The notes: a model not told the origin generated them from the sequence alone. A DNA stretch of 64,000 nt from Variovorax sp. OAS795 (GCF_040546685.1 NZ_JBEPOH010000001.1:5022001-5086000), one strand, 5' to 3'; counted from the first letter of the stretch, positions 18,101 to 25,728 are shown. A program made the numbers and translations.

Positions 18101-18266
18101 ACGCGGTGTCGAACTCGGCTGCGCTCGCATGGACCACGTGCGCCCGCTGCGACCCGTCGCTCAGGGAAAAGAAAAGCGTGAAGGCCGGATAGGGCGCCGG
18201 CAGCGCCGCGCACACCGACGCCAGGCGCTCGCGGCAAGCTCGGAGTTGGTCGGAGAAGGACATCAT
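15195..18266 (-). CDS. fusion of a helical-toroid domain and a MurF-like ligase domain
   Basis: 1023-residue protein. Residues ~200-560 are helix-rich with regularly spaced aromatic and Asp/Glu motifs (FDRRVPICDAMRHAGALH, ISYDGQAAYGLMRLYDLT), suggesting an alpha/alpha toroid like those of sugar-processing enzymes. Residues ~650-1020 resemble MurF-type Mur ligases: YWVLEMGSPALQ in the centre, DETYDANPSSMRAALELL (~898) and RRVAILGDMQELG (~925) near the end. Two catalytic features look lost. The P-loop reads GVLGSGAGSST (~677), without the Lys of GKT/S, and the position of the carbamylated Lys is not Lys. I chose the ATG at 18266; GTG at 18290 and ATG at 18263 are alternatives. It lies between the OmpA-lipoprotein gene and the exporter operon. 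The family of the N-terminal half is unidentified and the function unknown. Confidence 0.72.
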   Translation of the reverse strand: MMSFSDQLRACRERLASVCAALPAPYPAFTLFFSLSDGSQRAHVVHASAAEFDTAWREGAEAAEQWVRDHGIAAPWLRIDWVEGASPMDWAQFKAQLAAVKRNYFRLGLAFDKNFEMAFTEQELNANAMLCGDSSIAHAVVNARNFESYGQARFARAPALDLPADQPVYLLATAGVFCQSDCVVHKLVGTGLDAGRRQAPALTPPSALELVRSGSAYLARQVEGEGLFAQGYFPCFDRRVPICDAMRHAGALHTMVEAWELTRDETLRAAIERALGHLARSLLRHYRLADGTEVAFLVDTGEEIKLGGNAACVLALTKYCEATDAREWLPLLEKLALGIASLQDGATGRFNHVLHAADLQVKQALRVISYDGQAAYGLMRLYDLTRDARWLAVVEKAFDHFIASQHWQAHDHWLSCCVNELTRWSPQEKYFRFGLQNVAGYLDFVLDRKTTLPTLLALMLAAQQMLQRLEGMPAMRHLLDELDTEKFYRALEYRAHYLQNGFFWPEMAMYFRRPSTIAGAFFVRHHAFRVRIDDVAQYVSSFVAYHRYLLERPALPVAGSGRDDGAPWTAAVMARVTGGEWVVRPHEGWRASGVAQRSFLRKGRVVFEHQARPSRTPLAAVALKGVLQPAAAVLCADAAPHLDKRVPVLQVADVQQAVLALGAHARMEFGGRVCGVLGSGAGSSTVAAMLAEALSVWGEVGRPEGNVSLPSGLAWNLTCMPRHAAYWVLEMGSPALQSSTRLARPMVVVVTGLSAASQKHRGPSEAAARLDSRVFEGMAPGDSAVLNRDLPEFATFAEAAMACQLQIVTYGEHRDADVRLLAFDHGEVQASVFGEPFQLRVNAPGRHMGASALAALATLQAMRLKLSAAVEPFARFEPPGGRGALHTIHIGGGSFRLIDETYDANPSSMRAALELLSQAPCEPARRVAILGDMQELGPAAQRHHLDLEAELLASQADRVLLCGPLMRALHARIRTKVRSHWFVDVSDLSTALGGLLQPGDWVLAKSSAGVGLSRLARVLKALP

Positions 18267-18370
18267 TCGGCCCCGATCGATTGCGGGCACCGGACCGCCG
18301 CCGTCATCTGCTCTCGCTTCGGCGTCGCGGACCGGTAACCCCCGTCGATGGCATCGCGTTTCTCCGGATC

Positions 18371-18871
18371 TCAGCGGTAGCTGAATTCGGCTCTGCGATT
18401 GAGCTGATAGCCCTCCTCGGTGGTTTCCGGCGAGGCCGGCTTCTCGATGCCCCAGCTCACGGCCTCGATGCGCTCGCCCGGCACGCCGAGCTGCGTGAGC
18501 GCGCGCTGAACGGATTCGGCGCGGCGCTGTCCGAGCGCGAGGTTGTATTCACGGCCGCCGCGCGAGTCGGTATGGCCTTCGATCATCACCTTGCTCGCGG
18601 GGCGGTTCCGCAGGAAGTCCGCGTGCGCTTCCACGATCTTGCGGTCCTGCGTCCGGATGTGGTACTTGTCGAAATTGAAGTACACGATCTTCGCGCCCGG
18701 GCCGTTCACCACCGGCGCCGCGGGCGGCGGCGGCTGTACCTTCGCGACCGGGGTGGCCTTGTTCGAGTAGTAGTAGGTCGCGTCTTCGCGTCCGCTCGTG
18801 GCCGCCGTGCCGCACGCGGCAAGGCTTGCCGCAAGCGTGACGACCGTCAATATCCGATAGCTGCTGTTCAT
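18371..18871 (-). CDS. OmpA-family (Pal-like) outer membrane lipoprotein
   Basis: 166-residue lipoprotein with signal sequence and lipobox (LAACG, Cys at residue 20), a Pro-rich linker (about 45-58) and a C-terminal OmpA/peptidoglycan-binding domain. The domain signature is VMIEGHTDSRGGREYNLALG with RRAESVQRAL and the terminal NRRAEFSY. It probably anchors the outer membrane to peptidoglycan. It is encoded between the giant repeat protein and the toroid/MurF fusion on the same strand. It could help hold the secreted protein or the secretion complex at the envelope. Confidence 0.88.
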   Translation of the reverse strand: MNSSYRILTVVTLAASLAACGTAATSGREDATYYYSNKATPVAKVQPPPPAAPVVNGPGAKIVYFNFDKYHIRTQDRKIVEAHADFLRNRPASKVMIEGHTDSRGGREYNLALGQRRAESVQRALTQLGVPGERIEAVSWGIEKPASPETTEEGYQLNRRAEFSYR

Positions 18872-18886
18872 AACCAGGTCCTTTCG

Positions 18887-18912
18887 CGGGACAGGCCGAA
18901 ACCGGCCTGTCC
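18887..18912 (-). other. perfect hairpin between the giant gene and the OmpA-lipoprotein gene
   Basis: An 11-bp perfect stem (GGGACAGGCCG / CGGCCTGTCCC) with a 4-base loop lies in the 82-bp gap after the stop of the repeat-protein gene and just before the ribosome-binding site of the lipoprotein gene. It has no T-run on the minus strand. It therefore looks more like an mRNA-processing or stability element, or a partial attenuator, than a full terminator. Confidence 0.5.
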
Positions 18913-18953
18913 CTGGTGCTGTCGTTCTTCTTCTCCTCTGCTCTACTTGTTCC

Positions 18954-21900
18954 TCAACCCAGCAGGCCGTGCAGGATGTTCGTCACGGGCGTGAGAACGT
19001 TGCCGGTGCCGGCGGCCTGGTCGACCAGGCTCGTGATCGGGGTCACCACGTCGGTCACGGCCGGGGCGGCCTCGGCCACGGTGTCCAGCACGCCGTGCAC
19101 CGTCTCGATGACCGGCGCGACGGTCGGGGTTGCACCGGCCAGGATGTCGGTCACGGGCTCTGCCACTTCGGACACGGCGGAGACCACCGGTTCCAGCACC
19201 TCGCCCACACTGCCTGCCGCGTCGAGCACCGGATCCAGGATGTTGGCCACCGGGCTGCTGCCGCCCAGCGCGCCGCCGAGCAAGCCATCGCTGCCGAGCA
19301 GGCTGCCGGCCAGGCCGCCATCGCCGCCGAGCAGGTCGCCGCCGAGCAGGCCACCAGCGACGCCGCCTTCACCCACCACGCCACCGAGCAAGTCGCCGCC
19401 GAGCAGATCGCCACCCAGGAGGTCGCCACCGAGCACACCGCCAGCGATGCCGCCTTCACCGAGCAAGTCGCCGCCAAGAAGGTCACCACCCAGCAGGTCA
19501 CCGCCGAGCAAGTCGCCACCCAGCAGATCGCCGCCGGTCACACCGCCGAGCAGGTCACCGCCCAGCAGGTCGCCGCCGACCAGGCCGCCGACGATGCCGT
19601 CTTCACCGAGCACGCCGCCGAGCAAGTCGCCGCCAAGAAGATCGCCACCCAACAGGTCGCCGCCGAGGACGCCGCCCAGCAAGTCGCCACCGATCACACC
19701 GCCGAGCAGATCGCCACCCAGGAGATCGCCGCCGGTCACACCGCCGAGCAGGTCACCGCCAAGGAGGTCGCCGCCGAGCACACCGCCCAGCAGGTCACCG
19801 CCCAGCGCGCCGCCTTCCAGCAGGTTGGCGACGCCATCCGTGACGTAGTCCACCTGGGTGTCGACCGCATTCAGCAGGCCCGAGGTCGTTCCGGCGCCGA
19901 GCAGTTGGTCGGCAATCGGGCTGACCAGGTTCGTGGCGGTGTCCGTGACGTTGTCGACCAGGCCATCGGCCGGATCGAGCACGTTCGGGTCGTTCGGCGT
20001 GAAGGTGCTGCCCAGCACCGGGGCGAGCAGGCCGTCGACCGCATCGGTCAGGCCGTCCGTGACGCCCGCGACCGGCGTCAGCACGTCGCCCAGCCCGAGT
20101 CCCGCGAGCAGGCCGCTGTCGAGGCTGCCCGCGATGCCGGCGACGACGCTGTCGGCCGGATCGAGAAGCGCATCGCCCGTGCCGCCACCGCCACCGCCGA
20201 TGCCGTCGAGCACGCCGCCGAGCAAGCCGCCCACCGGACCGTCGCCACCAAGCAGGCCACCGACCAGGCCGTTGTCGCCCAGCACTCCGCCCAGCAAACC
20301 CTCTTGGCCGAGCACGCCACCGAGCAGACCTTCGTCGCCCAGGAGCCCGCCGACCACGCCTTCATTGCCCAAGAGGCCACCCGCCAGGCCGTCGCCGCCG
20401 ATGACGCCGCCGAGCGCGCCATCGTTGCCAAGCAAGCCGCCTTCGCCGAGGAGGCCGCCCACCACGCCTTCGTCGCCGAGCACGCCACCCAGCGCGCCGT
20501 CGCCGCCCAGTGCACCGCCGACCACGCCGCCGAGCAGGCCGTCTTCGCCGCCCAGCACACCACCCAGCGGTCCATTGGCGAGCAAACCGCTGGCAGCACC
20601 GTCGGCGCCCAGGAGGTTGTCGACCAGGCCGTCCTGGCCCAGCACGCCGCCGGAAAGTCCCTCGCTGCCCAGCAGGCTGGACAAGGCGCCTTCTTCGCCG
20701 AGCAGGCTGCCGACCACGCCCGTGTCACCCAGCACGCCGCCGAGTGCGCCGCCGCTGCCGATCAGGCCGCCGACCAGTCCTTCTTCGCCCAGCGGGCCAC
20801 CGAGCAGGCCGCCGATGGCACCCTCTTCACCCAGCAGGCCGCCGACGATGCTTTCGTCGCCCAGCACGGTGTCGAGCAGGCCGCCGACGGCGCTGCCTTG
20901 TCCCACCAGGCCGCCGAGCGCACCGCCTTCGGCGAGCAAGCCGCCGACGAGGCCGGTTTCGCCGACCACGCCACCCAGGAGGCTGTCGGCGCCGAGCACG
21001 CCTTCGACCACGTCCGAGACGACGCCGTCGTCACCCACGAGGCCATCGAGCGCACCGTCGAGTCCGAGGCTGCCGGTGAGCCCGCTCACGATGCCTTCGT
21101 CGCCCACCAGGTTGTCCAGGCCGTTCTGGAGTGCGTCGGTCACGTAGTCGACCTGCTTGATCAGCTGGTCGACCAGCGCGCCGGTCGCACCTTCGCCGAG
21201 CAGGCCATCGACGATCGGGCTGGCCACGCCACCCACGCTCTCGGCCACGGTCTCGACGAAGTCGTCCGCCGGATCGAACTGGTTCGGGTCGTCACGCGTG
21301 AATTCGGAGCCGAGCACCGGCGCCAGCACGTCGTCGACCACGTCCGTCAGGTTGTCGACCACACCGCCCACCGGGGTGAGCGATTCGCCGAGGCCCAAGG
21401 TGCCGCCGACAGGACCGAGCACGCCGCCGACGGCGGTGTCACCCGGATCGAGCAAATGATCGCCATCGGCGTCGGCGTCGGCGTCGGCGTCTGCATCTGC
21501 ATCTGCGTCTGCATCGGCATCGGCATCGGCGTCTGCGTCTGCGTCTGCGTCTGCGTCGGCATCGGCATCCGCATCGGCGTCTGCATCGGCATCGGCATCG
21601 GCATCGGCATCGGCATCGGCATCAGCATCAGCATCCGCATCCGCATCGGCATCGGCATCGGCATCAGCATCTGCATCGGCATCGGCATCTGCATCTGCAT
21701 CTGCATCGGCATCGGCATCGGCATCGGCATCGGCATCTGCATCTGCATCGGCATCGGCATCGGCATCGGCATCGGCATCGGCGTCAGCATCGGCATCCGC
21801 ATCCGCATCCGCATCGGCATCGGCATCGGCATCAGCGTCGGCATCCGCATCCCCGTCATCGCCGCTGCCCAGGAAGAACGGCGTCGCTCCACCGTCGCCG

Positions 21901-22469
21901 CCACCACCACCGCCCAGTGCGGCGCCAAGCGCCACGGCGCCGAGTGCGCCGAGGGCGAATTCGCCCAGGCCGATGCCGCTGCCGGCAGCGACCTTCTTGG
22001 TGACCGCCAGGGCGGCCGCGTCGGCATCGCTGTCCGGCGGCGTCACTTGCAGGTCGCCCGAGGCCACGTCCACGTTGACTTGCTCCAGGCCGCCAGGCAG
22101 CTTGGTCGAGCCAATGGTGGCATCGGTGCCGCCGGTGAAGACGCCGGCCAGCGGCGCCTTGTTGGAAGCGGAGCCGGGAAACAGGACGTTGGCCTGTCCG
22201 CCCTCGGGAACGATCACGCGGTCGCCGGCCATCAATGTCTGGTTGCCGTCCACCGGAATGCGGACACCGTCGCGCATCACCGCGACACCCGGCGTAGCAT
22301 TGGACAATGTGCCCAGGCCGTTGGATGCCGCGGCGGCCGCGGGTGCCGGCGAGCCGAATGCGGTGGGTGCGCCCAGCGGTGTGCTGGTGGCTTGAGCGAT
22401 GACCACAGGAGCGACGCCACTGGCGGCAAGTCCTTCGGTCGATGGGGTCGGTGCTTGTGGTGCGTTCAT
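18954..22469 (-). CDS. giant acidic repeat surface protein, likely type I secretion substrate
   Basis: 1171 residues. Order of parts: an Ala/Pro-rich N-terminus; a FecR/retention-module-like segment (about 58-100, with [20 protein letters not shown]); a Gly-rich stretch; a 129-residue Asp-Ala tract (207-335). Two copies of a ~115-residue module follow (LTPV.GV...LTD.VD..LAPVLGS.FT..DPN). The first module is followed by ~10-residue repeats of [10 protein letters not shown] type, the second by 5-residue GGDLL repeats. No classical RTX GGxGxD nonapeptides and no Sec signal peptide are seen. With no Sec signal and a full ABC-HlyD-TolC operon downstream on the same strand, type I export is likely. 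AGAGG precedes the ATG. A role in adhesion or biofilm matrix is inference. Confidence 0.75.
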   Translation of the reverse strand: MNAPQAPTPSTEGLAASGVAPVVIAQATSTPLGAPTAFGSPAPAAAAASNGLGTLSNATPGVAVMRDGVRIPVDGNQTLMAGDRVIVPEGGQANVLFPGSASNKAPLAGVFTGGTDATIGSTKLPGGLEQVNVDVASGDLQVTPPDSDADAAALAVTKKVAAGSGIGLGEFALGALGAVALGAALGGGGGGDGGATPFFLGSGDDGDADADADADADADADADADADADADADADADADADADADADADADADADADADADADADADADADADADADADADADADADADADADADADADADADADADADADADADADADADADADADADADADADGDHLLDPGDTAVGGVLGPVGGTLGLGESLTPVGGVVDNLTDVVDDVLAPVLGSEFTRDDPNQFDPADDFVETVAESVGGVASPIVDGLLGEGATGALVDQLIKQVDYVTDALQNGLDNLVGDEGIVSGLTGSLGLDGALDGLVGDDGVVSDVVEGVLGADSLLGGVVGETGLVGGLLAEGGALGGLVGQGSAVGGLLDTVLGDESIVGGLLGEEGAIGGLLGGPLGEEGLVGGLIGSGGALGGVLGDTGVVGSLLGEEGALSSLLGSEGLSGGVLGQDGLVDNLLGADGAASGLLANGPLGGVLGGEDGLLGGVVGGALGGDGALGGVLGDEGVVGGLLGEGGLLGNDGALGGVIGGDGLAGGLLGNEGVVGGLLGDEGLLGGVLGQEGLLGGVLGDNGLVGGLLGGDGPVGGLLGGVLDGIGGGGGGTGDALLDPADSVVAGIAGSLDSGLLAGLGLGDVLTPVAGVTDGLTDAVDGLLAPVLGSTFTPNDPNVLDPADGLVDNVTDTATNLVSPIADQLLGAGTTSGLLNAVDTQVDYVTDGVANLLEGGALGGDLLGGVLGGDLLGGDLLGGVTGGDLLGGDLLGGVIGGDLLGGVLGGDLLGGDLLGGDLLGGVLGEDGIVGGLVGGDLLGGDLLGGVTGGDLLGGDLLGGDLLGGDLLGGDLLGEGGIAGGVLGGDLLGGDLLGGDLLGGVVGEGGVAGGLLGGDLLGGDGGLAGSLLGSDGLLGGALGGSSPVANILDPVLDAAGSVGEVLEPVVSAVSEVAEPVTDILAGATPTVAPVIETVHGVLDTVAEAAPAVTDVVTPITSLVDQAAGTGNVLTPVTNILHGLLG
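19270..19800 (-). repeat. 15-bp-unit coding repeat (GGDLL pentapeptides)
   Basis: Tandem in-frame repeats encoding GGDLL with interspersed GGV(L/T/I) units. The pattern x-D-L-x-G resembles the pentapeptide-repeat register (A-D/N-L-x-x), but Gly stands where Ala is usual. It is expected to fold as a regular beta-solenoid or remain flexible. The near-identity of neighbouring units suggests recent expansion. Confidence 0.75.
20175..21010 (-). repeat. 30-bp-unit coding repeat (GGLLGxEGxV decapeptides)
   Basis: Array of about 10-residue units such as [20 protein letters not shown] and [10 protein letters not shown] within the giant protein. It is more divergent than the GGDLL array, so probably older. 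The Asp/Glu in each unit keeps the protein strongly acidic. Confidence 0.7.
21465..21851 (-). repeat. hexanucleotide repeat encoding 64.5 Asp-Ala dipeptides
   Basis: 387 bp of uninterrupted GAY-GCN hexamers encode 129 alternating Asp and Ala residues. Codons vary (GAT dominates; GCC, GCA, GCG and GCT all occur), so the pattern is held at the protein level and not only by slippage. The tract should be extended, highly negatively charged and able to bind cations. Being a 6-bp repeat, length change would stay in frame. Confidence 0.9.
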
Positions 22470-22645
22470 GACAGCCTCTGTGACAAAAGATGCATGTACA
22501 GGGGCAACTACCGTGCCGAATCGTTACCGCGCCGCGCCCATGTGCCCTCCCCTGACGCAACCTGTTGATTTAATTGACTATTTTTCGAAAAACATCTCCG
22601 GCGGCGGCTGCTGAAAACGGCCCACCCAAGGGTGTTTCAACCGTT

Positions 22646-22665
22646 CGTTACGTAACGATGTAACG
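22646..22665. promoter_or_regulatory. palindrome CGTTACGTAACG plus third half-site in the divergent promoter region
   Basis: The 275-bp gap between the giant gene (-) and the DUF1841 gene (+) contains an AT-rich island (about 22563-22600) and a perfect 12-bp palindrome at 22646-22657, with a further GTAACG at 22660-22665. The GTAAC core recalls the GTAACAGTT direct repeats upstream of the exporter operon when both are read on the minus strand, so one regulator could act at both places. This is inference from sequence likeness only. Confidence 0.4.
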
Positions 22666-22744
22666 TTCCGCTACCGGAACATTGCGCGCATTCCGCGGTC
22701 CCCGCAGCGGGCTTTTCTTCTTCTTTCTTCCTCTTCATATAGAT

Positions 22745-23179
22745 ATGTTCAACCCCTCCCAGGAAGACGTCCGCCGCTTCTTCTGCGACGTGTATGCGAA
22801 GCACCGCCAAGGCCTGCCGATGGAGGCACTCGAGACGATTGCCGCGGGATGGATCGATGCGCATCCCGAATACCACGGCGACCTGGCCGATGCCGAGGCG
22901 GCGGTGGCACGCGTGTATGACGGCGCCAATGGCCGGGAGAACCCGTTCCTGCACCTCTCGATGCACCTGTCGATCAGCGAGCAATGCTCGATCGACCAGC
23001 CGCGCGGCATCCGCCAGGCCGTGGAGCTGCTGGCCGCCCGGCGCGGCTCGCTGCTCGATGCGCACCACGACGCGATGGAATGCCTGGGCCAGATGATGTG
23101 GGAGAGCCAGCGCGCCGGCCGGCCGCCGGACGGCGACGCCTACGTCGGCTGCGTGCAGCGAAGGGCAACAAAAGACTAG
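22745..23179 (+). CDS. DUF1841 family protein
   Basis: 144-residue soluble protein. The start MFNPSQEDVRRFFCDVYAKH and the motifs HPEYH, NPFLHLSMHLSISEQ, SIDQPRGIR and ALMECLG-like (here DAMECLGQMMWESQRAG) match the DUF1841 family common in beta- and gammaproteobacteria. I chose the ATG at 22745 because it gives the family N-terminus. Function is unknown. It is divergent from the giant repeat gene and convergent with pcaQ. Confidence 0.85.
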   Translation: MFNPSQEDVRRFFCDVYAKHRQGLPMEALETIAAGWIDAHPEYHGDLADAEAAVARVYDGANGRENPFLHLSMHLSISEQCSIDQPRGIRQAVELLAARRGSLLDAHHDAMECLGQMMWESQRAGRPPDGDAYVGCVQRRATKD

Positions 23180-23198
23180 GCCTGTCCCCAGCCGGACC

Positions 23199-24194
23199 TC
23201 AGGCCTGCGGTTTGCTCCTGTGGGGCGGCGGCGCGCCCTGCTGCTTCGCGCCTTCGCGCAGCAGCGCGGCCATGGCGCCGCGCAGGGCCGAGGGCTCGGC
23301 ATCGCTGCGCAGCAGCAGGCCCACGGGCTCGTCGGTGCCGGCGGTTTCGATGCGCAGCCGGGCGAGCCGCTCGTCGGCCAGTTCGCCGCGCGCGGCGCCA
23401 AGCGGCGTGATCCAGACCGCGTCGGACACCGCGACCAGGCCGCGCGCCAGCGCCACGTCGAGTGTCTGCAGCGCGTTGGCGGGCAACACCAGGCCGCGGG
23501 CCGACAAGAAGCTCTCGGTGTTGTGGCGCGGGATCGTGCCTTCGCCATACACCACCAGCGGATAGTCCAGCACCGCCTGCACCGACACGGTCCGGGTGGA
23601 CCGCGCCGCCAGCGGATGGCCCACGCGCACGGCAAACACCAGCGGCTCCGTATAGAGCAGCTCGAAGCTGAGGCCGCCCATGAGCCGCGGATCGCTCATG
23701 CGGCCGACCACCATGTCGAGCTCCCCGGCGCGCAGTTCGTCCAGCAGCACCGGATTGGCCGCGCTCTTGACCACCACCTGCACCGCCGGCCAGTGTTCGC
23801 GAAAGCGCGCCAGCGCCACCGGCAGCAGCGCCGGCGCCACGCTCGGCAGGCCGCCGATGCGCAGCCGCTCGATGCGCCCGCCCGCCGCCGGAGACACCGC
23901 CTGCGCGCTGGCGTCCAGGGCTTCGAGCACGCGAAGCGCATGGGCCAGCAATTGCTCCCCGGCCGGTGCGAGCCCCTGCACACCGCGCCGCCCGGCCTTG
24001 CTGCGCTCCACCAAACGCGTGCCCACGATGGCCTCGAGCTCCGACAGCGTCTTGGAAACCGCCGGCTGGCTCAGCGAGAGCCGCTCGGCGGCGCGCGCCA
24101 GGTGCCGCTCCTGCGCCACCGCGACCAGGCAGCGCAGGTGCCGCAGCTGCACGTTGCGCACGAAATCCTGGCGAAGATCGGCGGGAGTTTTCAA
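23199..24194 (-). CDS. pcaQ: LysR-type activator of protocatechuate catabolism PcaQ
   Basis: LysR regulator, 331 residues from the TTG at 24194. The HTH reads LRCLVAVAQERHLARAAERL...SQPAVSKTLSELE, followed by a substrate-binding domain (about 105-310). It is divergent from pcaHG, the classic arrangement for PcaQ, which in other species responds to beta-carboxy-cis,cis-muconate. The TTG start overlaps a 15-bp near-palindrome (ATTACCTGTGGTTAT). A GTG at 24161 (start of VRNVQLRHLR) would free that site and fits usual LysR N-termini, so the real start may be there. Confidence 0.88.
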   Translation of the reverse strand: MKTPADLRQDFVRNVQLRHLRCLVAVAQERHLARAAERLSLSQPAVSKTLSELEAIVGTRLVERSKAGRRGVQGLAPAGEQLLAHALRVLEALDASAQAVSPAAGGRIERLRIGGLPSVAPALLPVALARFREHWPAVQVVVKSAANPVLLDELRAGELDMVVGRMSDPRLMGGLSFELLYTEPLVFAVRVGHPLAARSTRTVSVQAVLDYPLVVYGEGTIPRHNTESFLSARGLVLPANALQTLDVALARGLVAVSDAVWITPLGAARGELADERLARLRIETAGTDEPVGLLLRSDAEPSALRGAMAALLREGAKQQGAPPPHRSKPQA

Positions 24195-24208
24195 TTACCT
24201 GTGGTTAT
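24194..24208. promoter_or_regulatory. putative PcaQ operator (LysR box)
   Basis: ATTACC-TGT-GGTTAT in the pcaQ/pcaH divergent region is a near-perfect inverted repeat of the LysR T-N11-A kind. On the other strand it starts ATAACC, like half-sites described for PcaQ. It lies 22 bp upstream of the predicted pcaH -35 box, a normal place for LysR activation. Confidence 0.5.
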
Positions 24209-24229
24209 TCAGAACGGAGCAATCTTCAA

Positions 24230-24258
24230 TTTACATCATCGGACGGGACTTCTAAAGT
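24230..24258 (+). promoter_or_regulatory. predicted sigma-70 promoter of pcaHG
   Basis: TTTACA (-35, 24230-24235) and TAAAGT (-10, 24253-24258) are separated by exactly 17 bp, leaving a leader of about 37 bases before the pcaH ATG. A strong ribosome-binding site, AGGAG, lies 9 bases before the start codon. Confidence 0.5.
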
Positions 24259-24301
24259 GCGGGTTCCGGATTCGATCCGCCCCCTGACAGGAGACAACGA
24301 C

Positions 24302-25027
24302 ATGTTGACCAAGCCCCCGGCCTCCCCCGCCACCCTCACGCCGCGCGACTGGGCAGCCCACCCTTCCTACGTCTATCCCGGCTACAAGTCGACCGTGAAG
24401 CGCGGTCCCCAGAAGCCCCTGGTGCCGCTGAAGGCCTCGCTGGGCGAACTGCAGCAGCCGGTCTACGGCCATGACAGCATCGGCGCGCTCGACCACGACC
24501 TGACGCGCAACGCGCGCAAGAACGGCGAGCCGCTGGGCGAACGCATGATCCTGACCGGCCAGGTGCTGGACGAGCGCCGCCGCCCGGTGGCCAACACCCT
24601 GGTGGAGCTCTGGCAGGCCAACGCCGCGGGCCGCTACGTGCACAAGGTGGACCAGCACGACGCGCCGCTCGATCCCAATTTCCTGGGTGCCGGCCGCTGC
24701 CTGACCGACAGCGAGGGCCGCTACCGCTTCCTCACCATCAAGCCCGGCGCCTATCCCTGGGGCAACCACCCCAATGCCTGGCGTCCGCAGCACATCCACA
24801 TGTCGCTGTTCGGCCAGAGCTTTGCGAGCCGGCTGGTCACGCAGATGTACTTTCCCGGCGATCCGCTGATGCAGTACGACCCCATGATCACCGGGACGCC
24901 CGAGCGCTACCGCAACCGGCTGATCGCCGATTTCAGCCTCGACATCACCGAGGAGGGCTACGCGCTGGGCTACCAGTTCGACATCGTGCTGCGCGGGGCC
25001 GACGAAACCCCGTTCGAGAACCGCTGA
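24302..25027 (+). CDS. pcaH: protocatechuate 3,4-dioxygenase beta subunit
   Basis: Catalytic subunit of the Fe(III) intradiol dioxygenase that cleaves protocatechuate to beta-carboxy-cis,cis-muconate (beta-ketoadipate pathway). 241 residues, usual length. The iron ligands can be placed as Tyr112 (GRYVHK), Tyr151 (GAYPW), and His164 and His166 (QHIHM), matching the two-Tyr two-His site of the family. The start at 24302 follows ACAGGAGACAACGAC. It is 11 bp upstream of pcaG in a two-gene operon, activated by the divergent PcaQ. Confidence 0.96.
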   Translation: MLTKPPASPATLTPRDWAAHPSYVYPGYKSTVKRGPQKPLVPLKASLGELQQPVYGHDSIGALDHDLTRNARKNGEPLGERMILTGQVLDERRRPVANTLVELWQANAAGRYVHKVDQHDAPLDPNFLGAGRCLTDSEGRYRFLTIKPGAYPWGNHPNAWRPQHIHMSLFGQSFASRLVTQMYFPGDPLMQYDPMITGTPERYRNRLIADFSLDITEEGYALGYQFDIVLRGADETPFENR

Positions 25028-25038
25028 AAGGATTCGCC

Positions 25039-25650
25039 ATGCCATTGATGACCGCACAGGAAGCCGACTTCGGCCAGACCCCCTCCCAGACCGTGGGCCC
25101 CTACTTTGCCTACGGCCTCACCGCCAGCCAGTACGGCTACGACTTCGACCAGCCTTTCGACGCCGTGGTGGCGCTGGACAACGCCACGGGCGAGCGCATC
25201 CGGCTCGAAGGCCGAGTGATCGACGGCGACGGCAACCCGATCGGCGATGCGCTGGTCGAGATCAGCCAGCCCGACGGCAACGGACGCTATCCGCAGACGC
25301 CGGCCGAGGCCCGCGAGATCGGCTTTCGCGCCTTCGGCCGCGCGGGCACCGGCACCGATGCGCAGAACCGCTTCGTCTTCCACACGGTGAAGCCGGGCGC
25401 CGAGGCACCGGGCGAGGCGCCGCACATCAACGTGATCGTCCTGATGCGCGGTTTGCTGCTGCATGCCTTCACGCGCGTGTATTTCAGCGACGAGGCCGAG
25501 GCCAACGGCAAGGACGCCGTGCTGGCCAGGGCGCCGGCCGAGCGCCGCCACACGCTGATCGCCGAGCGCGTGGCGCAAGGCGGTGCCGTGACCTACCGCT
25601 TCGACATCCGCATGCAGGGTGCGGACGAAACGGTGTTCTTCGACGTCTGA
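25039..25650 (+). CDS. pcaG: protocatechuate 3,4-dioxygenase alpha subunit
   Basis: Partner subunit of PcaH, 203 residues. The N-terminal TPSQTVGPYFAYGL segment and the intradiol fold (EGRVIDGDGNPIGDALVEI, APHINVIVLMRGLLLHAFTR) are typical. It lacks the full metal-ligand set, as expected for the alpha subunit. It lies directly after pcaH, and a bidirectional terminator-like hairpin closes the operon. Confidence 0.95.
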   Translation: MPLMTAQEADFGQTPSQTVGPYFAYGLTASQYGYDFDQPFDAVVALDNATGERIRLEGRVIDGDGNPIGDALVEISQPDGNGRYPQTPAEAREIGFRAFGRAGTGTDAQNRFVFHTVKPGAEAPGEAPHINVIVLMRGLLLHAFTRVYFSDEAEANGKDAVLARAPAERRHTLIAERVAQGGAVTYRFDIRMQGADETVFFDV

Positions 25651-25669
25651 GCGGCACCGTCCGGACGAA

Positions 25670-25696
25670 AAAAAGCCCGCTTCGCGCGGGCTTTTT
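25670..25696. terminator. bidirectional terminator between pcaG and the cytochrome c gene
   Basis: A-rich tract, then stem AGCCCGC / GCGGGCT with a short loop, then a T-run (CTTTTTC). It has A/T runs on both sides and lies between convergent genes, so it should end transcription from either direction. Confidence 0.8.
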
Positions 25697-25728
25697 CATT
25701 GGAGAACGCTGCGCGTTCGCCCGGTTGT

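Noticed and set aside
21465..21851. Hexamer array considered as a CRISPR or non-coding satellite
   Set aside because: No spacers, unit of 6 bp, in frame throughout with synonymous variation, so it is a coding repeat.
18954..22469. Classification of the giant protein as an RTX toxin/adhesin
   Set aside because: No GGxGxDxUx nonapeptides could be found; GGDLL and GGLLGxEG units differ in length and pattern.
18969..22568. Long open frame on the + strand opposite the giant repeat gene, with alternating Gly-Ile and Ala-Glu-Gln repeats
   Set aside because: It is the antisense reading of the GC-rich in-frame repeats. It has no ribosome-binding site or family motif, while the minus-strand product has domain structure and operon context.
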